DNA of 64,000 bases from Mucilaginibacter sp. L3T2-6 (GTDB lineage: Bacteria > Bacteroidota > Bacteroidia > Sphingobacteriales > Sphingobacteriaceae), in assembly GCF_030519355.1 (NCBI RefSeq), contig NZ_JAUMKC010000011.1, positions 62,001 through 126,000 of the forward strand. The letters run 5' to 3'. The notes beneath the pieces were generated by a model that was given only the letters and a program-made list of their open reading frames with translations, made no database searches and was not told the origin of the DNA. This document shows positions 26,478 through 35,220 of the stretch, in pieces. The number at the start of each line of letters is the position of its first letter. Positions within the stretch are counted from its first letter, which is position 1. The position numbers were made by a program, and so were the translations under genes.

Positions 26478-27653
26478 TTAGTTTAGCCAGATTAGCGGAT
26501 GTCTCACCGGCATATTTCTGATGATCTCCGGTTCCCGCGGATCGTGGTTAAGAGACAGCCAGGTTTTTAGCCAAAGCGGGTTGTGATAGCTCATTGCCCC
26601 AAACAACAATGCCGGGCCGGCAACAGGCCAGTTGTCCCAATACATCACATCCTTAGGGTAGGGCCATTTGTTTTTGTCGGTCAAAAAAGGATAGAGGAAC
26701 TTGATGCCTTCTTTTATCGACCGCCCGTCCGGTGTTTCATAAAGCCACAAATTGTCCTGCTTTCCACTTAGTACATTGCAAATAGTTGCCATTGCGTCCA
26801 GGTTAAAAATGCTATAGCCATAGGGTTTAGTCCGCTTTAACTCCAACGGGAAGCTCCCGTCTGCTGCCATTTGCGCAGGCAGCAACACATTTTTGTACCG
26901 GTTACTGCAAAATTTCAATAATTTTTTATCGCCGACAAAGCGCGCAAAACAAGCCACCTGCATTACCCAGCATGTACCGTGATTATTTTTGGCGTTCATT
27001 TCATCTTTACCGTATTTATGTGTGGTCAGCCAATCCAGGTATTGTTTAAACCACGCTTTTGCCCCTGCTAAAATATCCTTATCAAAACCTGGTGACTCTC
27101 CCATTACTAACATTCCCTGCGCTACTTCCATTAATTGTATGGTATCTATTATCCCTATACCACGGCCAGTTGCCACGCCTTTTATCGCCTGAGCATACAA
27201 AAGGTTAGGATTCATGCGGGTGTCACTGTCTGCAAACCAAGCTTTAATATGCTTTTCGGCTTGCTTTATATATTTAACATCATGTGTCAGTTTATAGGCA
27301 GATGCCAGCGCTCCTACAATGCGACTAAAACGGATCATTAACAGCCTGTGCGCGGTAAAGTTAGCCGGATTGGTCAGCCCGTCTTTTTGTAGATAAGGTC
27401 CGTCCGGATTAGCCGGATCAGGCCACCAATAATCCCCTTCTGAATAAAAATCGTTTTTACTGCCCATGCTTCGTGCGCATTTTTCGGAAGTAATGGTTAA
27501 GGGCTGTTGAGTCAGCGCCCATGCGGCTTCGTGCAGAATATAAGGGCGAAGGGTGCTCTCAACCTGCCTTTTAAAATCGGATTTCGCCGCAGGCGCGTGC
27601 CATGCCGTCAATAATAAGCAGGCTAAAATTTTCAGGTAGTTTAACTTGATCAT
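26478..27653 (-). CDS. Alginate-lyase-superfamily polysaccharide lyase, secreted
   Basis: The 391-aa protein starts with a signal peptide (about 1-22, ending near APAAKS). The mature part is an alpha-toroid lyase domain (PF05426-like) with GDYWWPDPANPDGPY (about 73) and the NNH motif in NAKNNHGTCW (about 219-228). PYGYSIFNLDAM (about 274) probably supplies the catalytic Tyr. NNH, Arg and Tyr are the catalytic set of PL5-type alginate lyases, and PL38 enzymes acting on glucuronan/mannuronan share the fold. With GH88, KduI and UxuA in the same locus, a glucuronate- or mannuronate-rich substrate is likely. No terminator separates it from the lyase gene downstream, but site A provides a possible second promoter. 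Confidence 0.8.
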   Translation of the reverse strand: MIKLNYLKILACLLLTAWHAPAAKSDFKRQVESTLRPYILHEAAWALTQQPLTITSEKCARSMGSKNDFYSEGDYWWPDPANPDGPYLQKDGLTNPANFTAHRLLMIRFSRIVGALASAYKLTHDVKYIKQAEKHIKAWFADSDTRMNPNLLYAQAIKGVATGRGIGIIDTIQLMEVAQGMLVMGESPGFDKDILAGAKAWFKQYLDWLTTHKYGKDEMNAKNNHGTCWVMQVACFARFVGDKKLLKFCSNRYKNVLLPAQMAADGSFPLELKRTKPYGYSIFNLDAMATICNVLSGKQDNLWLYETPDGRSIKEGIKFLYPFLTDKNKWPYPKDVMYWDNWPVAGPALLFGAMSYHNPLWLKTWLSLNHDPREPEIIRNMPVRHPLIWLN

Positions 27654-27690
27654 ATTTAGGGCTGTTTTGATATCAAAATAGTTGGCTAAA

Positions 27691-27719
27691 TAACAAACCA
27701 GGCCCTTTTACGGGCCTGG
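27691..27719 (-). terminator. Rho-independent terminator after susD
   Basis: CCAGGCCC (27698-27705) and GGGCCTGG (27712-27719) form a perfect 8-bp GC-rich stem with loop TTTTAC. Read on the minus strand the stem is followed by TTTGTTATTT, so it should end or attenuate the susCD transcript before the lyase gene. Confidence 0.7.
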
Positions 27720-27785
27720 CGATCTTAAATTAACCAACAACTTACTCAAATTTAAATTAAGCTTGTTATGCACAGGCAGGTGGCA

Positions 27786-29654
27786 TTAAGGAATTTTATC
27801 TAACGGTGGTATATTGGTCTCGGAACCTGAATAGCCTTTGTTTTGATTGATATGTCCGTTAATGTTTAAATCTATCTCGCTTTGTGGTATTGGCCACAAT
27901 ACATGATAAGGTGAAATAGTGAAATGGTTGCCGGAATTTGTTATTACTGCCGGGTTTTTATAGAAATCATTTTTCTCCATTATCCTGTCGTAAAAGAAAT
28001 TATCTGTCGAGAAATTTGCCAGGTTGTAAGTTTTGCCATTGTAGGCCGCTTTGCCGGTTTCTGCAAAAATATAGGCAATCCTGGTAAGTTCAGTTTTGCG
28101 CGGTTCTTCCCAATACAGCTCCCTCTGCCGCTCGTCGAGTATCGTTCCGATGTTTATTGCGCTTGGATCAGTTAACAATTTGGCCTGCGCACGTGTCCTT
28201 ACACGGTTGATGTCATCCATTGCAAGTGCATTTTGGCCTTTCCAGTAATAAGCTTCAGCTCGTAGTAAGTAAGTTTCTGCCAGGCGGAATACATACCAAT
28301 CGGTGTTGGTGCCGCGTGGCGGGCTCCACCATTTATCGGTTGCATACAGTCCGGAACCGATAAATACCTTGTAATGTGGCCAGCCGAACCAGGCGCGAAT
28401 GGTATCCTTTGCGCCGTTTAAGAAACGCTGGTTAACATTCTCTGCTGTGTACTGTTCCAGGTGCTTGCCGTACCAGGTGGGATCAGTTTTTTTAATAGCC
28501 GGGTTGTTATAAACCAGATCTGTCATGTCTATCCACATTCCTTTTTTATGGCGAAGATCTGTGGTATCTGTCCATATATATTTGGTTGCATACGGGGTGC
28601 CGCGTAAACGGCCGATTCCACGCCCATATAATAAGGTGAGCGGAATATCTTCGGTTACTTTGTCAGATATACCAGGTTTCAGGGCGCCGGGTGTTAAAAT
28701 AGTGCCGTTGTGCCACATTGGTACGCAATTACGCATAACCTGCGAGCCGAACTGCGTAGCGCCGTCAAGGTCTTCGCGGTCAATAACTACATATAATGCT
28801 TCTGTATTTGTCGGAATGGATTTGTTTTCTGGGCGATGTAAATCCCATACAACGTTCTTGGTGGCATCATTTGCAACAATGCCGAAACGACCGGTCATTA
28901 AAGCGTAGGGACCATTGATAGCTACATTGGCAGACGCAATGGCATCATCAAATAAACCCATCGCCAGGTTGATTTTAGTTAACAAATGAGCTGCGGCGCC
29001 TTTTGAAGGCTCTCCTTTATTGCCGTTATCAACCAATTTTGTGATGGCAAACTCAAGGTCGGTTTTCATTTGTTTTAAAATCACCATGCGCTTTGTAGTG
29101 AAATAGCCGGTATTCACCTTGGTTTCTTCCTTTAAAACTAAAGGAACGTCCCCAAACTCGTGTACCAGGCGGTAGTAGCGATATGCGCGGTGGAAGTATG
29201 CGGTCGCTAAGGCCTGGTCGCGGTCGGTTTGGCTTGGCCATTTTGTGTTGTCTATCCTTGAGATGATAACGTTTGCGTCATGTATGCCCTGGTACCAGTT
29301 TTGCCAATACCACCCAATTTTGTTATAGTCGTTGCTATTAAGGTTCGCAGTGGGGGTTATCCTCACGTTCAGATCCTGGGCAGGAGTAGTTTTGTCTGTT
29401 GTGCCCTCAACGGCGGCATCGGTGAAGATAGATTCTGTTAATAACGGCGCTGAGTCACCAAAATATTCAGACCTTATTCCTAAATTAAGGTTAAGTAATG
29501 CATTCCTGAAAGCTGCCGGTGTGTTGAGCGTATTATCAGGTGTAAATTTCGAAGGCGCCTCGGGGAACAGGTCGCTTCGCTTTGTACATCCGGCGGCGGC
29601 AAACACCGCAGTAATTGCAAGACCGGCGATTATATTGTTTTTTAAATTTTTCAT
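27786..29654 (-). CDS. SusD/RagB-family outer-membrane glycan-binding lipoprotein
   Basis: The 622-aa protein has a lipoprotein signal ending in the lipobox AAAGC with Cys23. The body has the TPR-rich helices of SusD proteins, with AYFHRAYRYYRLVHEFGDVP (about 167) as the best-known conserved segment. FRLAETYLLRAEAYYWKG (about 460) is also typical. It is surface exposed, caps the SusC barrel and captures oligosaccharide. It lies 19 bases downstream of susC on the same strand, the standard arrangement. The regulatory context (LacI-type operator, no ECF-sigma or hybrid two-component gene) is less common for SusD pairs. Confidence 0.95.
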   Translation of the reverse strand: MKNLKNNIIAGLAITAVFAAAGCTKRSDLFPEAPSKFTPDNTLNTPAAFRNALLNLNLGIRSEYFGDSAPLLTESIFTDAAVEGTTDKTTPAQDLNVRITPTANLNSNDYNKIGWYWQNWYQGIHDANVIISRIDNTKWPSQTDRDQALATAYFHRAYRYYRLVHEFGDVPLVLKEETKVNTGYFTTKRMVILKQMKTDLEFAITKLVDNGNKGEPSKGAAAHLLTKINLAMGLFDDAIASANVAINGPYALMTGRFGIVANDATKNVVWDLHRPENKSIPTNTEALYVVIDREDLDGATQFGSQVMRNCVPMWHNGTILTPGALKPGISDKVTEDIPLTLLYGRGIGRLRGTPYATKYIWTDTTDLRHKKGMWIDMTDLVYNNPAIKKTDPTWYGKHLEQYTAENVNQRFLNGAKDTIRAWFGWPHYKVFIGSGLYATDKWWSPPRGTNTDWYVFRLAETYLLRAEAYYWKGQNALAMDDINRVRTRAQAKLLTDPSAINIGTILDERQRELYWEEPRKTELTRIAYIFAETGKAAYNGKTYNLANFSTDNFFYDRIMEKNDFYKNPAVITNSGNHFTISPYHVLWPIPQSEIDLNINGHINQNKGYSGSETNIPPLDKIP

Positions 29655-29673
29655 GTCTTAATCAGTTTATCCA

Positions 29674-32600
29674 TTAAAAAGTAACATTGAAACCTGCTGA
29701 CAGGTACCTTGGCGTAGGCCCGCCGTTTTGCGGATCCCATAAGGCCCAGCCTGTAACTACTGCAGCATCAGTGGCATTAATAAATACCTTCGCACTCGAC
29801 ATACCTAAACGTTTGATAAGGGCAGGAGCGAAGGTATAGCCCAATGATGCGGTCTGGAACCGCAGGAATGAAGCCTTGCGCCATACGTTTATTGTAGTAC
29901 CTGAGGAGCCTGAATTCAAACGTGCATAATCGTTGATCGCCTTGTCGGGTGTCCAGTAAGGCAGTACGTATGAATTTGTTCGGTTTATACCTACGCCGCC
30001 TGGGTTGTTTATGGCCTGGTTAAACTGCCTTAGCTGTCCGATATTGGATACTACCATGAAAGAAAAATCGAAGTTCTTCAAAAAGTTGAAGTCGTTGCGC
30101 AGCGACCAGGTAAAGTTTGGATTTGTTGATCCCAGGAATACCTTATCATCATTGGTGAATTTAAAGTCGCCGTTCCTGTCTTCCAGTTTAAAATCACCGG
30201 GAACTGCTTTGTATTTTTTAGCTTCGTCAGCCTCATTAATTTGCCATACCCCGAGGATGTTATAATCCCATACCGCATTTACATCGTGGCCTATAAACCA
30301 GCCATTGCCTATATCGTTATTTTCCCTGGTGATGGTGTTGCCGTTTGCATCTTTCGTTTGGTATTCGCCGTACAGATGCACTATCTTGTTGCGGTTCAGA
30401 TAAAATGTTCCGGTAGCGTTCCAGCTAAAATTCCTGCTGCTCATAATTTTGCCCTGTAACAGTACCTCGATACCGCGGTTATTAACCTCGCCGATATTCG
30501 TAAGCACATTAGGATTAGCAAGGCCTTCAACCATTAATAATGATCGGTCGACAATCAGGTTGGTTGTTTTCCGGTTATAAACATCAATAGAGCCGCTCAA
30601 GCGGTTATGCAATATGGCGAAGTCCAAACCAAGATTGGGGCCTGTGGTTCGCTCCCAGGTTAACGCATCGTTCTGAAGTGTGCTTACATAAACGGTATTG
30701 TTATTAGTTACTACACCCGACGGGCTAACCACAGGATATTTACCGGTAGAAATTACAGCAAGTGCGAGGCTCGGATCCGCAGTGCCACTTTGCAGGCGGT
30801 TACCGTTGGATCCATAACCGGCGCGCAGTTTACCGTAATCGAGCCATTTAAAGAAATCCGTTTGGAAAAACTTCTCATCACTGAAGGTCCACGCCACAGC
30901 GCCATTGGCATAACTTTGCCTTGGCTGTTTTAAACCGAAAGGCGAAAAGCCGTCGCGCCGTACGGTAAGCGTAACGTTGTACCTGCCCAGTAATGCGTAA
31001 TTAATACGACCCATCAGCGCATCGGCATTGTATACACGGTCATCGCTGCTTTCAACCGGCAGCGTGCCTGCACCTATATTGTGATACCCCAGTACATCGC
31101 TCGGACTGAATTGCGTATTTGATGCGCGGGTGTACCAGGTTTGGTATTTCTCCTTATTCAAAAGAAAAGTTGCATCAAAACTATGGATGCCGATAGTTTT
31201 ATTCCAGCTCAGGATATTATCCAGGTTATACCTGTACCTGTCTTCCATAGTACGGATACCGGTACCGCCTGAAAGTTCATTTGGGTTAGCCACCGGACGG
31301 AAGAAAAAATTTCTGTATGACTCTATCTGCGGCGAAAAGTTAAGGGTGTATTTGATGCCGAATGGCAAATCTACTTTTGCAAATAAGGTAGAAAACAAAA
31401 CATTCTGCACGGCAACGTTAGAGTTGTATTTGTTACCTAAGAAAGGATTTCGCTGGTTCAGACCGCTATCGTCAGTGTCAATACGGCGTAACGAACCGTC
31501 AGGGTTATACATATCGCCATAAGGTGAAGAGTTAATGATCTGGGTCCAGTCGGCTTCTGTACGGTCAATGCTCTGGCCGCTTAATGAACCTGCGGAGGCT
31601 CCTTCATTACGGTTTGCAAATTGCGCGTTAACGCCGACAGTCAGGAACTTAGTCGCCCGGCCTTCCAGGTTAACACGAAAGCGGTTATTGTTATATTGGC
31701 CACCCTGAATCAGATTTTGGTTTTTCGTGAAGTTCCCCGACAGGTAGTAGCTGATATTATCGTTTCGGCCTGATAAACTTGCAGTATAATCCTGGCGCAC
31801 GCCGTTTCTGAAGATGAGTTTCGACCAGTCAGTAACTTTTCCATTTTTATAATTGTCGATCTCATTTTGAACCAACCCTAAACGCTGCAGGTAAACGGTA
31901 ACAGGGTCACCTGTGGAGCCATTTAAAAATTGATCGATTGTGACACCGCTGGGCAGTGCACGCGGGTCGCTGTAGTAATAGTATGGGTTGGATGTATTAG
32001 CGCTGCGCTGTACATCGGCACGCCATTTAAGGAAGTCCTCTCCCTGGTAATATTCCTGATTTTCGAGTAATTGGGCGATGCCAACGTTGCCATTTAACGT
32101 GATTACCGGCTTGCCTTTTCTGCCTTTTTTTGTTGTAATGGCTACAACGCCACCTGCAGATTGTGCGCCATAAACAGCCAGCGCGCTTGGATCGCGCAGT
32201 ACGTCGATTCTGTCGATATCGTCCGGGTTGATGTCTGCCAGGTCGCCGGGATAAATTACACCGTCCAAAACCAGCAGTGGATTTGTACTCCCTGACAATG
32301 AATTGCGGCCTCTTATCTGCAGGTCGCCTACGCCGCCGCCTTTTGGAGAAGTATTTAAACCTACTGAAATACCTGGTACGGAGCCCCTTAATACGTCAGT
32401 AACGCTTTGCGGATGGTCATTTTGAAATTTATCCGCCTTGACACTGGTAATAGCGCCTGTAACGTCTTTTACCTGGCGGGTACCATAACCGATGACCACT
32501 ACCTCGTTAAGGTCCTTGGCTGACGGTAAAAGCTTGACATTTAAAGTTGTCCGGCCATTTAGCGCGATCTCCTGCGGTTCGCGGCCGATATATGAGAATA

Positions 32601-32907
32601 TCAGTGTCGCATTAGCATCCGCCTCAATATTATAACGTCCGTTCACATCGGTTATCGCTGTTGTGGTGGTGCCTTTAATTGTTACAGTGGCACCCGGCAG
32701 CGGCAGATTAGTTTCATCGGTAATCACACCCGTAATTTTAGCGAATTTAACAAGTGGTGTATTGAATGCAGTGGTAACCTTATGCGTTACCAATGGAGTA
32801 CGCACGTCGGTTGTATGTGCATATGTATTACCCATCGCAGCAAAAATCGATGCGGCAGATAAAATAGCACATGTTTTAATGGATTTTTGTAAAGGTCTAT
32901 TCTTCAT
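29674..32907 (-). CDS. SusC/RagA-family TonB-dependent oligosaccharide transporter
   Basis: The 1077-aa protein has a signal peptide (about 1-30), a carboxypeptidase-regulatory-like domain (ITGVITDETNLPLPGATVTI, from about 58), the SusC motif NEVVVIGYGTRQVKDVTGAI (about 134-153) leading into the TonB plug, and a 22-strand barrel ending in the aromatic residue of SAGFNVTF. It imports oligosaccharides produced by surface lyases into the periplasm, energised by TonB. There is no N-terminal anti-sigma-interacting (STN) domain, consistent with control by a cytoplasmic repressor. It precedes susD by 19 bases. Confidence 0.95.
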   Translation of the reverse strand: MKNRPLQKSIKTCAILSAASIFAAMGNTYAHTTDVRTPLVTHKVTTAFNTPLVKFAKITGVITDETNLPLPGATVTIKGTTTTAITDVNGRYNIEADANATLIFSYIGREPQEIALNGRTTLNVKLLPSAKDLNEVVVIGYGTRQVKDVTGAITSVKADKFQNDHPQSVTDVLRGSVPGISVGLNTSPKGGGVGDLQIRGRNSLSGSTNPLLVLDGVIYPGDLADINPDDIDRIDVLRDPSALAVYGAQSAGGVVAITTKKGRKGKPVITLNGNVGIAQLLENQEYYQGEDFLKWRADVQRSANTSNPYYYYSDPRALPSGVTIDQFLNGSTGDPVTVYLQRLGLVQNEIDNYKNGKVTDWSKLIFRNGVRQDYTASLSGRNDNISYYLSGNFTKNQNLIQGGQYNNNRFRVNLEGRATKFLTVGVNAQFANRNEGASAGSLSGQSIDRTEADWTQIINSSPYGDMYNPDGSLRRIDTDDSGLNQRNPFLGNKYNSNVAVQNVLFSTLFAKVDLPFGIKYTLNFSPQIESYRNFFFRPVANPNELSGGTGIRTMEDRYRYNLDNILSWNKTIGIHSFDATFLLNKEKYQTWYTRASNTQFSPSDVLGYHNIGAGTLPVESSDDRVYNADALMGRINYALLGRYNVTLTVRRDGFSPFGLKQPRQSYANGAVAWTFSDEKFFQTDFFKWLDYGKLRAGYGSNGNRLQSGTADPSLALAVISTGKYPVVSPSGVVTNNNTVYVSTLQNDALTWERTTGPNLGLDFAILHNRLSGSIDVYNRKTTNLIVDRSLLMVEGLANPNVLTNIGEVNNRGIEVLLQGKIMSSRNFSWNATGTFYLNRNKIVHLYGEYQTKDANGNTITRENNDIGNGWFIGHDVNAVWDYNILGVWQINEADEAKKYKAVPGDFKLEDRNGDFKFTNDDKVFLGSTNPNFTWSLRNDFNFLKNFDFSFMVVSNIGQLRQFNQAINNPGGVGINRTNSYVLPYWTPDKAINDYARLNSGSSGTTINVWRKASFLRFQTASLGYTFAPALIKRLGMSSAKVFINATDAAVVTGWALWDPQNGGPTPRYLSAGFNVTF

Positions 32908-32948
32908 ATTCTCGTTTAAGAATTAATTTTTTGACAATAAGATTCCCT

Positions 32949-32973
32949 GACGGCCTTTCTCCGTCTTTTTTTT
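32949..32973 (+). terminator. Terminator-like hairpin on the strand opposite susC
   Basis: GACGG (32949-32953) and CCGTC (32961-32965) form a 5-bp stem with a 7-base loop followed by eight Ts (32966-32973). It points rightwards, against the direction of susC and the gene at 33091, and no plus-strand gene precedes it. It may stop antisense transcription entering the susC leader, or be chance. Confidence 0.4.
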
Positions 32974-33090
32974 GTTTTTAAATAAAGAATCAGATTTTAT
33001 TACTGCCAGAAGTTGGCATTAGCGGAAATTACATCGCTATAAGTCGGTTTTATTTTTCATGTCAGTTCAGTTTGGTTGATTATAGATTGG

Positions 33091-33882
33091 TTAATTGATT
33101 GAATGAGCTTTTGAAATAAGATACCTGGTTAGGTCGGCGGCAGCTTTGTCATTGTCAAACCCGGCGGGCAGCCGCCCATTTACGTATTCGTTATAAAACC
33201 ATGGATCCGAAACAGCGAACACTATACCTTTACCATAGTTGACAACTGCGGCAATAGCAGCGCCACTTTGCGATTGAAGCACCTGTTTTCCTTTGCCTGA
33301 AATGGTTATGCCGCAAACATCTTTCATAAATGCATGGTGCGCAGTCTTAAATATGGGGTTATTATTAATAATGACCGCACCGTCTTCAAAATGGGCATCG
33401 TCAATAACGTGATTTTGCATATCACTGTTAAAATGAAGGCCGAATTCGCCTGCAAGGATGTTAAAATGTTCCAGTTCAACATTGGCACTGTCATTCGCCA
33501 TGATAACGAGTACGCCACCGGCTTTAACCCACTGCGCAATGTTGTCGGCATCGGCTTGTTGTATGTAGTTCGGATTGGGGTTCTCCTTCTTCGTGTCGGG
33601 GTCCACAATGATGTAAACCGAGACTCCCTTTAAGCTTTCGCGGGTAGGCGCACCCGGGATATTAATAAGTGATGCACCCTGTGATTTGAAAATACTCCCC
33701 CAAACAGAAAAACCCGAATTGGCCGTATCTTCCCACGTGTAATGATAACGTTGCGTCTCTCCATTTTTGTCGGTATGCGTTTCATGATTAAAATAATAAT
33801 CAAGAGCAACGGTTTGGGCGTTCGCCCTGGAAATGGCAAATGGATACACGAAGAGTACACAGATGAACAGCGTGCGTTTCAT
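33091..33882 (-). CDS. Secreted GATase-like (DUF4350-type) accessory protein
   Basis: The 263-aa protein has a signal peptide (about 1-23, ending RANAQ). The remainder is a class-I-amidotransferase-like fold: YIIVDPDTKKENPNPNYI (about 90-107), then WVKAGGVLVIMANDS (about 116-130). As I recall, the same module is found fused to unsaturated rhamnogalacturonyl/glucuronyl hydrolases (GH105/GH88) in other Bacteroidota. Here it stands alone, while GH88 is encoded on the other side of the locus. No catalytic Cys-His pair is evident, so carbohydrate binding is a more cautious guess than catalysis. It is the first gene downstream of operator site B. Confidence 0.65.
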   Translation of the reverse strand: MKRTLFICVLFVYPFAISRANAQTVALDYYFNHETHTDKNGETQRYHYTWEDTANSGFSVWGSIFKSQGASLINIPGAPTRESLKGVSVYIIVDPDTKKENPNPNYIQQADADNIAQWVKAGGVLVIMANDSANVELEHFNILAGEFGLHFNSDMQNHVIDDAHFEDGAVIINNNPIFKTAHHAFMKDVCGITISGKGKQVLQSQSGAAIAAVVNYGKGIVFAVSDPWFYNEYVNGRLPAGFDNDKAAADLTRYLISKAHSIN

Positions 33883-33991
33883 TATTTAAAAAAAAATTAA
33901 ATGGCGTGCAGGGCTTATAATTGGTGTTTCTGCAACTACATAAACCAAAAGTATCTTGATTGCCTTTGGTTTCGCAGTTTTAGAGCATATT

Positions 33992-34011
33992 TATTTACGA
34001 CATCGTTTTCG
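33992..34011 (+). promoter_or_regulatory. Predicted LacI-family operator, site B
   Basis: TATTTACGACATCGTTTTCG matches the motif of site A at 17 of 20 positions and keeps the ATCGTTTTCG half unchanged. It lies 110 bases upstream of the start at 33882, where the transcript for the GATase-like gene and susCD should begin. Confidence 0.6.
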
Positions 34012-34094
34012 CTAAAGGGTAGCTGATATCCAAACGCTGCCTGATTTATCAATTAAGCCGGTAAGTAGTTGGAAACACTAAGTATAGGTGTAGC

Positions 34095-35138
34095 TTATTG
34101 CCCGTCGTTTTTTGGAGATGTCGACTTGCGTATCACAAGTTGGGTAGGTAAAACCAATTTCTCAAATTCGTAAACTGGTCTTTTGCTTAAAATAAGACTC
34201 AGCAGCAATTCCGTAGCTTTTTGCCCCATCTCGAAACCGGGCTGATAAACTGAACTGAGGGATGGATTCAGAGCATCAGCAAGCGTGGTATTAGTGTAGC
34301 CGACAAGTGCTATTTCTTCCGGAATAGCTACACCAAGTTTGTTAAGCAGGTGAAGTGTGGTAGTTGTAATCCTGTCTGAAGTTGTCAGGATGGCATCGGG
34401 CTTAGCTTTAAGCGAAAGCAAGTCGTTAACGGCATGTTCTATTTCATTAATATCTCGTCCGCCATGTGCGCAGTACTTAACGTATTCATTCGGGGGCTCT
34501 ATGCCTGCTTCAGCCAGCGCTTGCGTGTAGCCAGCCAACCGTTCTACAGTGATGGAGATGCTCGGCGGACTGGTGATATGGGCAATACGGGTGTAGCCTG
34601 ATTCTATCAGGTGCCGGGTGGCATCATAAGCCCCTTTGAAGTTATCTGCTATTACTTTATGTGTTTCAATTTCTTCTGATACGCGGTCGAAAAACACAAT
34701 GGGCAAGCCCTGCTGGTGAAGTCTTTTCAGATGACCGATGTCTTCCGTTTCGGTAGATAACGATATGAGCAGGCCATCGATAGAACGATGGGTGAGGTGC
34801 CCCACGTTGGCAATCTCACGCTCAAGCGACTCATGTGTCTGCGTGATAATTACGTTAAACCCCGCCTCATAAGCCACCGACTCGATACCATTAATAACCT
34901 GCGAAAAAAACTGATTGGCCACGCTTGGCACTACAATGCCAATGGATTTGCTTTGCCCTTGCTTTAGGCTTTGAGCGATGGGATTAGGGCGATAGTTATG
35001 TTCGCGGGCATAGTCGTTTATCAGCTTTTTGGTCGCTTCGCTTATTTCATAGCTATCTCTCAGCGCTTTTGATACTGTTGATACAGATAGATTAAGCGCT
35101 GTTGCAATATCTTTTATTGTGATGGTACTAAAGTTCAT
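34095..35138 (-). CDS. LacI-family transcriptional regulator of the uronate locus
   Basis: The 347-aa protein has the LacI helix-turn-helix TIKDIATALNLSVSTVSKAL (about 7-26) and hinge segment YRPNPIAQSLKQGQSKSIGI (about 52-71). A periplasmic-binding-protein-like effector domain follows (IGIVVPSVANQFFSQVINGI; VGYTNTTLADALNPSLSSV). It is the last gene of the kduI-reductase-transporter unit, so it is probably autoregulated through the kduI operator. A uronate or KDG-type metabolite is the expected inducer (inference). Four palindromic sites with central CG in this locus fit a LacI protein. Confidence 0.9.
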   Translation of the reverse strand: MNFSTITIKDIATALNLSVSTVSKALRDSYEISEATKKLINDYAREHNYRPNPIAQSLKQGQSKSIGIVVPSVANQFFSQVINGIESVAYEAGFNVIITQTHESLEREIANVGHLTHRSIDGLLISLSTETEDIGHLKRLHQQGLPIVFFDRVSEEIETHKVIADNFKGAYDATRHLIESGYTRIAHITSPPSISITVERLAGYTQALAEAGIEPPNEYVKYCAHGGRDINEIEHAVNDLLSLKAKPDAILTTSDRITTTTLHLLNKLGVAIPEEIALVGYTNTTLADALNPSLSSVYQPGFEMGQKATELLLSLILSKRPVYEFEKLVLPTQLVIRKSTSPKNDGQ

Positions 35139-35220
35139 ATCAGCTTAAACTAACGGCCGGGGCTGCCCTAACGTTCAAGCCAATGTAACTAAAATACTAT
35201 CTTATTGCTAATTAATTAAA

